Shown: positions 1 through 9,211 of the stretch, piece after piece
Position numbering within the stretch: the first letter of the stretch is position 1
How the letters are laid out: each line of letters opens with the position of its first letter
NCBI GenBank assembly: GCA_964448135.1
Contig: CAYUVH010000029.1
Location: forward strand, 72,137 to 136,136
Direction of reading: 5' to 3'
DNA from: CAYUVH01 sp964448135
GTDB lineage: Bacteria > Verrucomicrobiota > Verrucomicrobiia > Limisphaerales > UBA8199
DNA length: 64,000 bases
The notes under the pieces: model-generated
Databases searched by the model: none
What the model was told of the DNA's origin: nothing
What the model saw: the letters and a program-made list of their open reading frames with translations, nothing else
Position numbers and translations under genes: made by a program

Positions 1-2478
1 GCCCAGCCCGACCTGGGCATCCGGCAGTTTTCCCATGACCTGACGATACTGGGCCTGCGTCACCTCGTATTCGCCAACGTAAAGACCCTGGGGTGGAATG
101 TTCGCGAGCCACACAAAGATCATGCCAAGGCTGTTGGTAAGCAAAGGCTGCGCCGGCAGGGGCGCGGGGTTTGCCTGGGCGGCCGGAACCGCTGCCGCTG
201 CCGCAGCGGCAGCCACCGCAGCGGTTTGTTTTATCCGATCCTGAACCTGTTGTACCAACGCGGTGGCGGACTCGTCGCCAGGCCGCAACGCGAGGGCGGC
301 CTGCGCCTGGCCGAGGGCTTGATTGTTATCGCCCGCGAGCAACGCCGCGCGCGCGCCTTCGACGTTCGATTTATACTGACGATCCACCTGCTCCTGGTGC
401 GCCGCAGCCTGGAACCCGGCCTGCGCCTGGTCGCGGACCAGCGCCGCCTCCGCGTCACCGGGTTTGATTTTCAAAGCGTTCAAGGCTTGATCGCTGGCCG
501 CGCGAAAATCCCGGGCTTTAAGCGCGGCATAGGCAGCGGTGAGCGCAGTTTGATAGTCCTGCTGTTGCTTTAAGGTGGCGTGCTCAGCATCGAGGTCCTG
601 CTTGAGTTTTGCGGCGACGGCGGCACTTTTGATTTGGGCGTCGGCGTTCGCCTGCAAGGCGATGGCCGTCGTGTCGTCGGGCTTTAGTTTCAAAGCGGTC
701 TCAGCCTGCTTCAGCGCTTCGGAGTAATCCTTGCGATCGTAAGCGGCTTGCGCAGCGGAGACCACCGTCTGAAACTGTTGGGTCGCCTCAGCCGCTTTGG
801 CGGCCGCGACGCGCCGTGTTTCGATGTTGGATCTAAGTTCCAAAGCGGCGGGATCATTCGGCTTAAGGGAGAGTGCCTCCTCCGCGTGCCGCAAGGCCAC
901 GTCAAATCCTGTATTTCGATTCAACTGCGTTTGTGCTTCAGCCATCGCCGCCTGGTATTTTCTTTCTTTGTCCGACGCGGCTTGAACGGAAGCCTGTCCC
1001 GTTCGTGCTGATTCGAGCAGCTTGGAAGCTGTTTCATCATTGGGCTTTGCCTTTAAAGCTGCCTGAGCCTGGGTGATGGCCGCAGCGTAATCCTTTTTTT
1101 GATCGGCGGCGCGGGCCGCGCTCAACGCCGCATCATAGGTGGCCTGCGCGCGTTTGACGGCCAGTTCGGCTTCGGTTTCGACAGGTTTGGAGGGCTCGGT
1201 TTTGGGGGGATTAGGATTAGGATTAAGAGTAGGATTAGGAGGAGAAGAAGAGGGAACGGGAGTCGCGGGAGGAGGCGAGGGAGCGGCAGGCGCGAGAGCG
1301 GGCTGGGCGGCGGGCGGAGGTGAATTGTTCGCCACTTGCGTAGTGCCGGTCTTGGGGGCGAAGAACCATACGCCTCCCGCGGCGAGGGCAGCCAGCAACA
1401 GCAGCGCGCCGAAAAAGAAAGGGAACCTGGATTTGCGCGTCGTCGTGGTATCCGGCGACGTGGACGCGGGGGATTGCGCCGGAGCGGCGGGCGGAGCTGA
1501 TTTGGAGGCGAAGCTCGTGGCCGTTTCTTCTCCGCTGAACCGCGCAGCGACCGCGTCGAACTGCTGCTGGGAGGCGGCGGCCAATTCGTACGGGATCTGG
1601 GTGGTAAGCGGCAGGGCTTTGAGCGACGCCTGAAGGCAGAAGAAATCACCGGTCACAGGTTCGCCGATGACGACGTCGAACCAATCCACGCCGGGGCGCA
1701 CGAGAAACAAGAGGGGAGTGGACTCCGGAAACACGGTGCGGAGAAACGCGGACCAGAGCGAAATGGCTTCGTTGCGGGACTGGCCGGCAGTGGGCAGACG
1801 CAGATGGCAGGATCGGGCGGCACCGGGCGCCCCGCCCCGCCCCGTCAATCCGGGCGCGGCGGCGAGCTCATGCAGCACGCGCCGAAAGCCCACCGAATCC
1901 GGACCGAGATCAGGATGCTGCAGGAAGCGACGGCGGGCGTCCGCGGAAGGCGGAACTGCGGCATGGGCGGAGGAATCACCCGAAAGCAACCGTTCCAGGC
2001 CGGCCTTCGTGGACAGGCACGCGGATTTGACTTCGTCGGCGACGCCGGCGGCGCGGCAGGTTTCGCGCAACTGTTCGAGCACCGGCAGGACTTTGGCGAG
2101 CATCCAGGCCGGCGCCACGCCTCCGCCCTCGGCGCAAACGACCATCGGATATTTCGCGCGGCCCTTGCCGTCGCGCGAGGACCACATCAAGCCGGCGATG
2201 ACCAACCCCGGCCCGAGCCACAGAATCGTGTGATCGAAATCGGCGAGTCGTTTGTCCGCGTCGAGTTTTTCCCAGGCGCCCGCGTCGATCTGGCCGCCGA
2301 CCCCGGCGACATAGAGCGTTTGGCGGGCCTGGGCCAGGGTGTCGGTTTCCAGGCCGAGACCGAGGATGTGATCGTCCCAGCCGGGATGTTTGCCGAAGGC
2401 GTCGAGAGTGATGCAGGGCCCGCCGTTGGGTCCGCCCGCGCCCGCGGTTCCTTTCCGGCGTTGGAACAAATCTTTCAT
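1..2478 (-). CDS. T6SS-linked TagF-like / TPR / formylglycine-generating-enzyme-domain fusion (3' end outside window)
   Basis: A single minus-strand frame stays open from an ATG at 2476-2478 to the window edge, giving at least 826 codons. Residues about 15-230 resemble the T6SS accessory protein TagF: a start FGKHPGWDDH, then LWLGPGLVIAG and GKGRAKYPMVV, recalling the 'GKLP..GDF' and 'GRYFPL' signatures. A hydrophobic segment at about 352-373 (FPFFFGALLLLAALAAGGVW) is followed by a Pro-rich linker and, at about 433-770, TPR-like repeats of the form 'KDY..A...A..AL..KP.D..A'. From about 776 the sequence NSLGMIFVW...GEYEVTQAQYRQVMG is the opening of a formylglycine-generating-enzyme/sulfatase-modifying (SUMF1-like) domain, cut by the window edge. 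It starts 28 bp after tssM. TagF proteins are known post-translational repressors of T6SS; a regulatory or assembly role is inferred. The FGE-like and TPR assignments are firm, TagF kinship moderate. Confidence 0.75.
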   Translation of the reverse strand, partial: MKDLFQRRKGTAGAGGPNGGPCITLDAFGKHPGWDDHILGLGLETDTLAQARQTLYVAGVGGQIDAGAWEKLDADKRLADFDHTILWLGPGLVIAGLMWSSRDGKGRAKYPMVVCAEGGGVAPAWMLAKVLPVLEQLRETCRAAGVADEVKSACLSTKAGLERLLSGDSSAHAAVPPSADARRRFLQHPDLGPDSVGFRRVLHELAAAPGLTGRGGAPGAARSCHLRLPTAGQSRNEAISLWSAFLRTVFPESTPLLFLVRPGVDWFDVVIGEPVTGDFFCLQASLKALPLTTQIPYELAAASQQQFDAVAARFSGEETATSFASKSAPPAAPAQSPASTSPDTTTTRKSRFPFFFGALLLLAALAAGGVWFFAPKTGTTQVANNSPPPAAQPALAPAAPSPPPATPVPSSSPPNPTLNPNPNPPKTEPSKPVETEAELAVKRAQATYDAALSAARAADQKKDYAAAITQAQAALKAKPNDETASKLLESARTGQASVQAASDKERKYQAAMAEAQTQLNRNTGFDVALRHAEEALSLKPNDPAALELRSNIETRRVAAAKAAEATQQFQTVVSAAQAAYDRKDYSEALKQAETALKLKPDDTTAIALQANADAQIKSAAVAAKLKQDLDAEHATLKQQQDYQTALTAAYAALKARDFRAASDQALNALKIKPGDAEAALVRDQAQAGFQAAAHQEQVDRQYKSNVEGARAALLAGDNNQALGQAQAALALRPGDESATALVQQVQDRIKQTAAVAAAAAAAAVPAAQANPAPLPAQPLLTNSLGMIFVWLANIPPQGLYVGEYEVTQAQYRQVMGKLPDAQVGLG

Positions 2479-2506
2479 GATCGCGTTCCCGTTGGCGCGC
2501 GAAGAA

Positions 2507-5500
2507 TCACCTGGGCCAGAGCTCGGGCTTGGGCAGCGGCTGATTCACCTGCAGCTCAAGCACGACGCCCCGGGAGCCGACGACGGCTTCCTTGAAATCC
2601 CAACGCACGCGCCAGTTTTTCCCGTCAATGGATTGTGCGCGATGATCCTTGATCAACCTCGGCAACGGCCAGTCGGCGATGCGATCGGTCAGCGAATGGT
2701 CCGCGTTGTCGCGGCAGAAGAGCGTGGTCGCGGCGTTGAGCGAACCTTCGCCGAGCGGAATCAAATTCTCCTCGCCGGTGACTTCCTTTTCCTCGCCCTC
2801 CTGCGAACCGAAATTCAGCCGGAACCAGCGATACGTGCGGGTGAAGTTATAATCGCTGCCGTCCTTCATGAGATGCGGCACGAAAAAGGCCTTCATCCCG
2901 GAAACCGTCAGGCCGGCCTTGTCCTCAACGAGCAGGGCGTTGGCGATGCGCGAGCGGGCATCCACTGCCGCGCGCAAACCGTCAATCGCAGCCGACGAAC
3001 CCCAGGCGGGATTCGCCAGCTCGTTGATCATCTGCGAAAGGAGCTTGTTGGCCTGGACCACGGCGTTCGCATCCATGGTTTTGGTGGAATCCAGCAATAT
3101 GGGAAAGCCGAGCTGATTCCGATCGAGGTCGCGGCCAATCGCCTGGAGGATGGCTTCCTTGCCGCGAGCAACCAGTGGTCGGAGCCCCTCGATTTTGGAT
3201 GCCTGCTGCTGCAACGCGCCCGCGGCATCCAGATCGGCTTCCATGCGCACCAGCCAACTGCGGGCGTTCGTCATCTGCATGAGATTGCCGCCGGTGGTGA
3301 TCTCGAGCTGGCGCAGTTTGTTGGAAACGGCCGCTGAATAGGAGGCAAGGAACTCAGTGCGAAGCCGTTGCTCGGCATTGGCAGCCAGGCGGGTGCTGGC
3401 GTTGACCGCCTGCGCGCTCAAAGGCCCTTTGTAACTGGCAAGATTGGTACGAAACTCATCCGCGCGCGCCGTGAGCCCGGAATACAACACCCATTTATTA
3501 CCGATGAGTTCCTCGGCATTGACGGGTGTGGAGGCGAGGGCGCAGGCGTTGGAGTAAAGGTCCCAGCGCAATTCAAACGCGGGTTTGGGATTGTTTCCGA
3601 CGCGGGCCAGATAATTGTAGTCGAGATCGTCCAACCAATTCCGGCGCGAGTCGTGTTCAGTCGATACGTTCGCGGCGGCCTGCGAGCCGAAGGACTTCAG
3701 CTTGTCGAGCGTCTCAGGCAGCAGACCCGTCGTCAGCTTCTGTTTGGATTCGGGAAGCTTCGCCTGGATGAGGGCGATGGGCGGGCGCAGCGCGGAGGCC
3801 GAGGCCTCGGCCGCCTTGCCTTTCAAAGTTTCATAGCCGGCGGCAAAGGTCGCCAGGGACTCGTTCGCGGGACGGGAAGCGGCCTCCCATTTCCGCCAAC
3901 TGGCATCCACGGCGGCTTTGGATTGCGTGAGATCGGAACACGTGCCGGCGGAGTTGGAAACCCAGGCCAGTTCGCGGTCGCGATAGATCCGCAGGTTGTC
4001 CGCCAGCTCATTCAAAGCTTTCAACTGGCGATCGATGTTGGTGCGGGCGTAGGCGCTGGCGGTTTGATAGCGGTCGAGTCCGCTCGTGATTTCCGGATTG
4101 CGGGCCAGGTTGTCTGCGCGAAGCAAGACGGTGGGCGGCCAATCGGCAGCCTTGGAATTCTTTTTGGAATCATACGTCCAGGAAAACACGTCCACGAGAT
4201 TGGTGTCCGGCACCCAATTCGTTTCCATGAGGTAGGACATGAACGTTTTGAGATACCGCGTGGCGGCGGCGCCACTGTTGATGGTGAAGGTATTGTTGGG
4301 CCCGGAGATGGTGTCCGACTGCAACTGAACGAGCGACACCACCGCTTCGCCGTGGCGCTGCAGCGCGGCGAGGTCGCCGGGCGCGGGATCCACGGAGGCC
4401 AGCTTTTTGCGGGTGGCGTCCACGATGGGCTTGAGCACGCTGGCTTCAAGGATGATTTCCTCCGCGTGCGGGCGTTCGCGCACGCTGCCGGCATTGATCC
4501 ACGCCATGGGCCGAAACACCAGGCTGATGGCGAGCGGCTTTTCGCTCACGCGCTTCAATTGCTGGAGATATTGCGGGAGGGTGAGCTTGTCCACGCCCTC
4601 GACGTAGTTGGTGGAGAGGGCGAAGTGAAATGGTTCATTCGGCGGCGCGGCCACGATGGGAGCCTTCCAGCCCAGTTGGATGTTGCCGGCGCCGGCCTGC
4701 CAGTAAGACAATTCGGAAAGCACGCTGCGCTTGAGGCTGCTGTAGCCGAGACCCGCGAGAATGAGCAGCAAAAGCAGCGCGCCGCCGGCCGTGCCGAAAA
4801 TGGCCACCTGCCGCTGGCGCAGCAGCTTGAGGGTGTTGGTCGCCCGGGTGACGAGGCCGGCCTCGCGAAACACCTTGTCCTTGAACAGATCGCGCAGGAA
4901 GAACGCGCGATTCTTTTCCCAGAGGCTGCGTTCTCCCGGTAATTGATCGAGGCTCAGACCCGTGGCCTGCGCAATGGCCTCGTCGAGCGCCTGCCCTTCG
5001 CGCATCGAGGACGTGAAATAAATGCCGCGTAGAAAAACGGGTTTCGCGGACCATTCGCCCGCGATAAAAATGGTTTCCAGGTAACGGCGAAGCCGCGGCG
5101 CCAGGCGCAGCACGCTTTCGGGAAACGCGAACATCGAATCCACCTCATCCAGCCGGCGCGTCGGCGAGGAGGGTCCCTTGCCCAGCTGATAGGTGGCGGA
5201 GAAAAACTGCTGGGTGTCGCCGCCCAGGCGGCCCGCGGCGGAAGTTTCCCGGATCAACGCAAGCCGGCGGCGGCGCAGGCGCGTCGCGAGATCGCGCAGG
5301 TGCTGCTCCACGAGCTCGGGACGGAAACCGGAGTCGAGCGGGTCCGGATTCGACCAGCCGAACATCTGGTATTGAAAATCGGGATCGTTGACGTCGAAGA
5401 ATTCGCGGAAGCCGGTGAGCAAGTCGCACTTCGTGACCAGCAGATACACGGGGAAGCGGACATCGAGCGTGCGCTGGATGAGATCAAGCTGCTGGGCGAG

Positions 5501-6184
5501 GCGGCTGGCCTTCGAAGAGATGGTATCGGCAGCGTCGCGGATGAGGCTGTCCACGGAGAGCACGAGGAACAGACCGTTGATCGGGCAATCCGGCCGGGTG
5601 CGCTTGAGGAGGCGGAGGAATTCCTTCCATTCCGGAGTTTCGCCCGGCTTGGCGTCGTTGAAAACCATGGAGCCGGCGGTATCGAGAATGATGCTCTCAT
5701 TGGTGAACCACCAATCCATGTTGACGGTGCCGCCCGAGCCCTGGAGCTCATCCTGCATGCCGGGCGGGAAATCAATCGAGGAATGGCGGATGGCTTCGCT
5801 TTTGCCGGAGCCGGATTCACCGATGATGACGTACCAGGGAAGTTTGTAGAGGTCCTTGCCGCGGCTCTTGAATTCCTGGAGGCCGGTCTGGAATTTCTGG
5901 CGGACGCGATCCAGGTTCGCGCGCTGGGTGGGGTCGCTGATCACCTTGGGCGCGGCGGCGGTCTGGGCTTCGACGGCGGAGGTGAATTGCTCGCGCTCGC
6001 GGCGGGCCTTGCGGCGCTGCCAGAGCATGTAGCCGCCGAAAAACAGCACGAACAGAACGACGATCGAGAGGGCAATGATCAGCGAATACGGGTACGGCAA
6101 GAGGAAGGCGGAACCGAGCGACCCGAGGCCAACCGCGCCGAGCACCCAACGCCCCCCGCCGGCAAATGTGGAATTGTCTTCCAT
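2507..6184 (-). CDS. tssM: Type VI secretion system inner-membrane protein TssM (IcmF family)
   Basis: 1225 residues. TssM is the large subunit of the TssJLM membrane complex that anchors the T6SS baseplate. Two adjacent transmembrane segments lie at about 13-54, then a cytoplasmic NTPase-like domain with a Walker A motif GESGSGKS at 122-129 and the IcmF-typical ILDTAGS downstream. A third transmembrane segment (about 457-482, GTAGGALLLLLILAGLGYSS) leads into a long periplasmic region ending PELWPR. Length is typical of the family (1100-1300). It begins 1 bp after the tssL stop and precedes the TagF-like fusion by 28 bp. No tssJ lipoprotein is found in the cluster. Confidence 0.95.
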   Translation of the reverse strand: MEDNSTFAGGGRWVLGAVGLGSLGSAFLLPYPYSLIIALSIVVLFVLFFGGYMLWQRRKARREREQFTSAVEAQTAAAPKVISDPTQRANLDRVRQKFQTGLQEFKSRGKDLYKLPWYVIIGESGSGKSEAIRHSSIDFPPGMQDELQGSGGTVNMDWWFTNESIILDTAGSMVFNDAKPGETPEWKEFLRLLKRTRPDCPINGLFLVLSVDSLIRDAADTISSKASRLAQQLDLIQRTLDVRFPVYLLVTKCDLLTGFREFFDVNDPDFQYQMFGWSNPDPLDSGFRPELVEQHLRDLATRLRRRRLALIRETSAAGRLGGDTQQFFSATYQLGKGPSSPTRRLDEVDSMFAFPESVLRLAPRLRRYLETIFIAGEWSAKPVFLRGIYFTSSMREGQALDEAIAQATGLSLDQLPGERSLWEKNRAFFLRDLFKDKVFREAGLVTRATNTLKLLRQRQVAIFGTAGGALLLLLILAGLGYSSLKRSVLSELSYWQAGAGNIQLGWKAPIVAAPPNEPFHFALSTNYVEGVDKLTLPQYLQQLKRVSEKPLAISLVFRPMAWINAGSVRERPHAEEIILEASVLKPIVDATRKKLASVDPAPGDLAALQRHGEAVVSLVQLQSDTISGPNNTFTINSGAAATRYLKTFMSYLMETNWVPDTNLVDVFSWTYDSKKNSKAADWPPTVLLRADNLARNPEITSGLDRYQTASAYARTNIDRQLKALNELADNLRIYRDRELAWVSNSAGTCSDLTQSKAAVDASWRKWEAASRPANESLATFAAGYETLKGKAAEASASALRPPIALIQAKLPESKQKLTTGLLPETLDKLKSFGSQAAANVSTEHDSRRNWLDDLDYNYLARVGNNPKPAFELRWDLYSNACALASTPVNAEELIGNKWVLYSGLTARADEFRTNLASYKGPLSAQAVNASTRLAANAEQRLRTEFLASYSAAVSNKLRQLEITTGGNLMQMTNARSWLVRMEADLDAAGALQQQASKIEGLRPLVARGKEAILQAIGRDLDRNQLGFPILLDSTKTMDANAVVQANKLLSQMINELANPAWGSSAAIDGLRAAVDARSRIANALLVEDKAGLTVSGMKAFFVPHLMKDGSDYNFTRTYRWFRLNFGSQEGEEKEVTGEENLIPLGEGSLNAATTLFCRDNADHSLTDRIADWPLPRLIKDHRAQSIDGKNWRVRWDFKEAVVGSRGVVLELQVNQPLPKPELWPR

Positions 6185-6185
6185 A

Positions 6186-6890
6186 CTATTTGGGCGGCGC
6201 GTCGCCGCGCTTGCCTTCCTTCAAAATGATTTTGATGGACTCGCTCAATTCGCCCACGGCGCGCGCGTAGAGTCCGTATTGGATGATCAGCACGCAAAGG
6301 CAAAGAAACAAAAATCCCAGCGCGATGAGCTTGATCATCTTGTTCGGCGGCTCGGTCAGCACGCGCGTGTCCGTGTGCTGGTAGGCCTCGGGGTTGATGC
6401 GGCTGCGCGGGTCGGAATCCACCCACTGCTTGATGCGCGGGAAAATACCCTCGACGTAGCGGCGCACCTGCTCGGGTTGCGTCATGTACATCCCGGTGAA
6501 GCCGAGGCCCAGGCACACATAATAGACCGCCAGTCGTTCGCCGGCGTCCTCGCTGGTGTCCTTCATGTCCTCGTCGACAAAATCAAAAAAACGTTCGTCG
6601 CCGGCGAGATCGTTGCGCTCCTTGCCGAGGCTGTTCTCGCCCCATTGCGTGGCGAATTTCAGCCGGCTGGTGCGGATCAGAAAATCCACAACGAAGATGA
6701 GCGGCAATTCGAGGCGCCGCACCTGGCTGATCATCCGCGCGTCACCGGAAGCACGGCGCTGGACGTCTTCGAGGAGTTCCTTGATCTCGGCGCGGACGCG
6801 ACCGTAGTCGGGCTGGGCCGAGGTCTTGGCGACGCGGTTGAGGCGGCACAAGTACTGGAAAAAATCCTCGTAGAGTTCCAGTAATTTCAT
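6186..6890 (-). CDS. tssL: Type VI secretion system protein TssL (DotU family, short form)
   Basis: 234 residues. TssL is the cytoplasm-facing partner of TssM in the T6SS trans-envelope complex. The N-terminal helical hook domain (LLELYEDFFQYLCRL; later YYVCLGLGFTGMY) matches DotU. One transmembrane segment at about 185-209 (MIKLIALGFLFLCLCVLIIQ) is followed by a short tail of about 25 residues, so there is no peptidoglycan-binding OmpA domain. Its ATG overlaps the tssK stop by 4 bp, which suggests translational coupling. Confidence 0.93.
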   Translation of the reverse strand: MKLLELYEDFFQYLCRLNRVAKTSAQPDYGRVRAEIKELLEDVQRRASGDARMISQVRRLELPLIFVVDFLIRTSRLKFATQWGENSLGKERNDLAGDERFFDFVDEDMKDTSEDAGERLAVYYVCLGLGFTGMYMTQPEQVRRYVEGIFPRIKQWVDSDPRSRINPEAYQHTDTRVLTEPPNKMIKLIALGFLFLCLCVLIIQYGLYARAVGELSESIKIILKEGKRGDAPPK

Positions 6891-8239
6891 GTTGGGAGCG
6901 TCATGAAAAGGGTAAAGGCGGCCTCGGAAAGATCAAGCTCGCGGTTGTTCCAGACGAGCGCCGCGGCGAGATCGGTCTTCACCTGGTCCCAGCGGCGCTG
7001 GTTCGAGGACGGGAGGACGCGGAAGTAAAACAGATCGCTCTGCGCCGGCAGTTCGAGGGGCGGATAATTTTCCTCCTTCAGTTCGAGGCCAAAGATCGCC
7101 GCCTGTTCGAGGCTGCGCGGCATGAGCTTGAACTTGTTGCCGTCGGTGATGTAAATCGCCAGCTTGGTGCGTTCCAGCCGCGTCTTGACCCCGAGGAAAT
7201 AACCGGTGGGTTGTTCGAAATGCCGCGGCTCGAGCGTGGCGCGCAGCAAACCCGGCGTGCCGGAAAACTGAACCTTGAGCGGCTCGGCGGCGCGGGAGAC
7301 GCGGATCTCGGCGCGGATTTTGCGATCAAGCTCGCGGAACGCCGGGAGCGGATCGAGATGATCATAGGCGCGGCAATCGAAGAGGTTGTCGGCGGGATGC
7401 AGGGCCAGCAACTCACCGAGCAGCTCGCGCAATTCCAGATAAAGATCGAACGGCGAGATGAAGCCGAGGTCCACGATGGACGGCAGGCTGGCGCAAAAGC
7501 GATTCAGCGCGGCGAGGCGAAGGCTGAGTTCCCACTTCACTTCGAGATTCAGTCCGCCCGTCGCAACCTTGAGGCGAAGCTGCTCTCGGCTGGCATTCAG
7601 TTGCGCGACCAAATCGCGGGCGAGGTCGTGAAGTGTGGGCGACGAGGAAAGCAGCACGCACGGCGGCACGAACTCCGGGTCCTGGCGCGGTTTGCCGGCG
7701 TCCTCACCCGAGGCGCGAATCACGCGCAGCAGCGGGATGAATTCCATGTTCGAGAGATCGTCGCCCTTCAGCACGATGCGGGCGTTGACTTTTCGCACAT
7801 GCAGGGTCTGCTGGTTTTCGCCGGTGTTTTCGTCGGCCAACTCGCGCGCTTCGACCGGCATGTAGAGCAGTTTCACGCGCGGATCGGCGCTTTCACCAAG
7901 GCGGAAGGCATTGGCGCGATCCTTGTCCCAGAGCGGCACGGCGAGCAGCACGTCGAGACCGGTACCGCTCTTGGTCAACTCGGCTTTGACATCAAGCTGC
8001 GGCAGGCTGGCGTCCTCGGGGAAAATGATCTCCTGGCCGCTGGGCATGATGGCGCGCAGGCGTTCGAAGCGCACGCGGCCGTCCGCAAGATCGTCAGGCG
8101 AAAGGCGGCTCTCGATGACCCCAAAGGCGTAGGGGTGGCGCAGCTTGCGCTCGGCACGAATGTCGGAGTGCAGCCGCCGTTGCATCACCTGCAGGTGGTG
8201 CGGTTGGAGAAAGAGGCCTTCGTGCCAGTGTACGTGCAT
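6887..8239 (-). CDS. tssK: Type VI secretion system baseplate protein TssK
   Basis: 450 residues, the usual length. The opening VHWHEGLFLQPHHLQ is the diagnostic TssK N-terminus (W.EG.FL.PQHFQ). TssK forms trimers that link the baseplate wedge (TssEFG) to the TssLM membrane complex. The gene follows an unknown 311-residue gene by 12 bp and overlaps tssL by 4 bp. Start chosen at the ATG that gives the conserved N-terminus directly. Confidence 0.95.
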   Translation of the reverse strand: MHVHWHEGLFLQPHHLQVMQRRLHSDIRAERKLRHPYAFGVIESRLSPDDLADGRVRFERLRAIMPSGQEIIFPEDASLPQLDVKAELTKSGTGLDVLLAVPLWDKDRANAFRLGESADPRVKLLYMPVEARELADENTGENQQTLHVRKVNARIVLKGDDLSNMEFIPLLRVIRASGEDAGKPRQDPEFVPPCVLLSSSPTLHDLARDLVAQLNASREQLRLKVATGGLNLEVKWELSLRLAALNRFCASLPSIVDLGFISPFDLYLELRELLGELLALHPADNLFDCRAYDHLDPLPAFRELDRKIRAEIRVSRAAEPLKVQFSGTPGLLRATLEPRHFEQPTGYFLGVKTRLERTKLAIYITDGNKFKLMPRSLEQAAIFGLELKEENYPPLELPAQSDLFYFRVLPSSNQRRWDQVKTDLAAALVWNNRELDLSEAAFTLFMTLPT

Positions 8240-8251
8240 AACGGTGGAGGA

Positions 8252-9187
8252 TTAGCGGCCGCGCAGCACCTTTTGTTCGATGAACGTGGCGAGGCTTTCG
8301 CGGATGCGCTGGTTCACCTTGTCGGGGGTTTCGTATTCGCGGGCCAGCAGGCCGTACTTTGCCCAGCACAACTCCTCGGTGTTCTTGCCCAGTCCCGGAA
8401 TGAGGCTGCGCTTGCCTTCCGCGAGCACCACGTCGCGAATCGCGGACGGAGACATCTGCTGGACGTACTTGATGCCGAAATCGCGGCCGCCGTCGGCGAA
8501 AGCTTTCAGCAACGCCGCGAGCGAATCGACCAGCAGGCGCGCCTGCGGCTCGATCGTCTGCTCTTCCTTGACCAGAAACTGGGTGGCGGCCTCGCGAAAA
8601 CTCTGCGCGCGCTTGGCGAGCGCGCTTTTCGGGGCGGCTTCACGCATCGTCGCGACGGTCATTTGATCGAGCCGATGAATGACGTCCACGATCATCAGTA
8701 CCAGTTGCACGAGCCGGTCCTGCCGGATGGCCGCATCAGCGGGAAGCCCAAGACCCTGGCGCAATTCGGGACCGACGTCAGCCGTGGCCGGTGCCGCCGG
8801 CGCGGTGGGAGTCGGCGCTGGAACCAAGCCGGCGCCCGACAACCGGCGGATCGCCTCGTTGCGGCGCGCCTCGGAAATGCCGGGAGCTGTCTCGAGCAAC
8901 CGATGCAGAATGTCCTCGAAGGTTTCCGGTGGCGGCGGGGGGGACGGAGCCGCGGGCGCCGCGACCAGCGCAATCGCCTCTCCGCCCACGGGAAACCTTG
9001 CGACCAACGCTTCGAGGAAACGTTTACGATCGGCGGGACGGACGGGTTTGAGGCTGCGATTGATTTCCTCGACCAGGTACTCGCGGCGCTGCTGCGGCGT
9101 AACCGCCGAACCATCCGCCTGGATCAGGCGCAGCCGGCCGGCTACCTCCGCGATCCAACTGGTTTCCTGGTCGGTCAGTGCGGTCAC
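8252..9187 (-). CDS. Unknown protein encoded between tpsB and tssK
   Basis: 311 residues, not confidently recognised. No signal peptide, lipobox or transmembrane segment is visible, so it is not a TssJ lipoprotein although it sits where tssJ often lies. The N-terminal part (1-65) is charged and helical. A Pro/Ala-rich linker falls around 82-95 and again around 128-140. The C-terminal about 165 residues are helical (LGLPADAAIRQDRLVQLVLM, later CWAKYGLLAREYE). The pattern faintly resembles the helical C-terminal domain of T6SS FHA proteins (TagH), but no FHA domain is present; this is only a suggestion. It lies 24 bp after tpsB and 12 bp before tssK, so it probably serves the T6SS. Confidence 0.7.
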   Translation of the reverse strand: MTALTDQETSWIAEVAGRLRLIQADGSAVTPQQRREYLVEEINRSLKPVRPADRKRFLEALVARFPVGGEAIALVAAPAAPSPPPPPETFEDILHRLLETAPGISEARRNEAIRRLSGAGLVPAPTPTAPAAPATADVGPELRQGLGLPADAAIRQDRLVQLVLMIVDVIHRLDQMTVATMREAAPKSALAKRAQSFREAATQFLVKEEQTIEPQARLLVDSLAALLKAFADGGRDFGIKYVQQMSPSAIRDVVLAEGKRSLIPGLGKNTEELCWAKYGLLAREYETPDKVNQRIRESLATFIEQKVLRGR

Positions 9188-9211
9188 AAGGGCGTGGTGC
9201 GCGGGCCCCGC

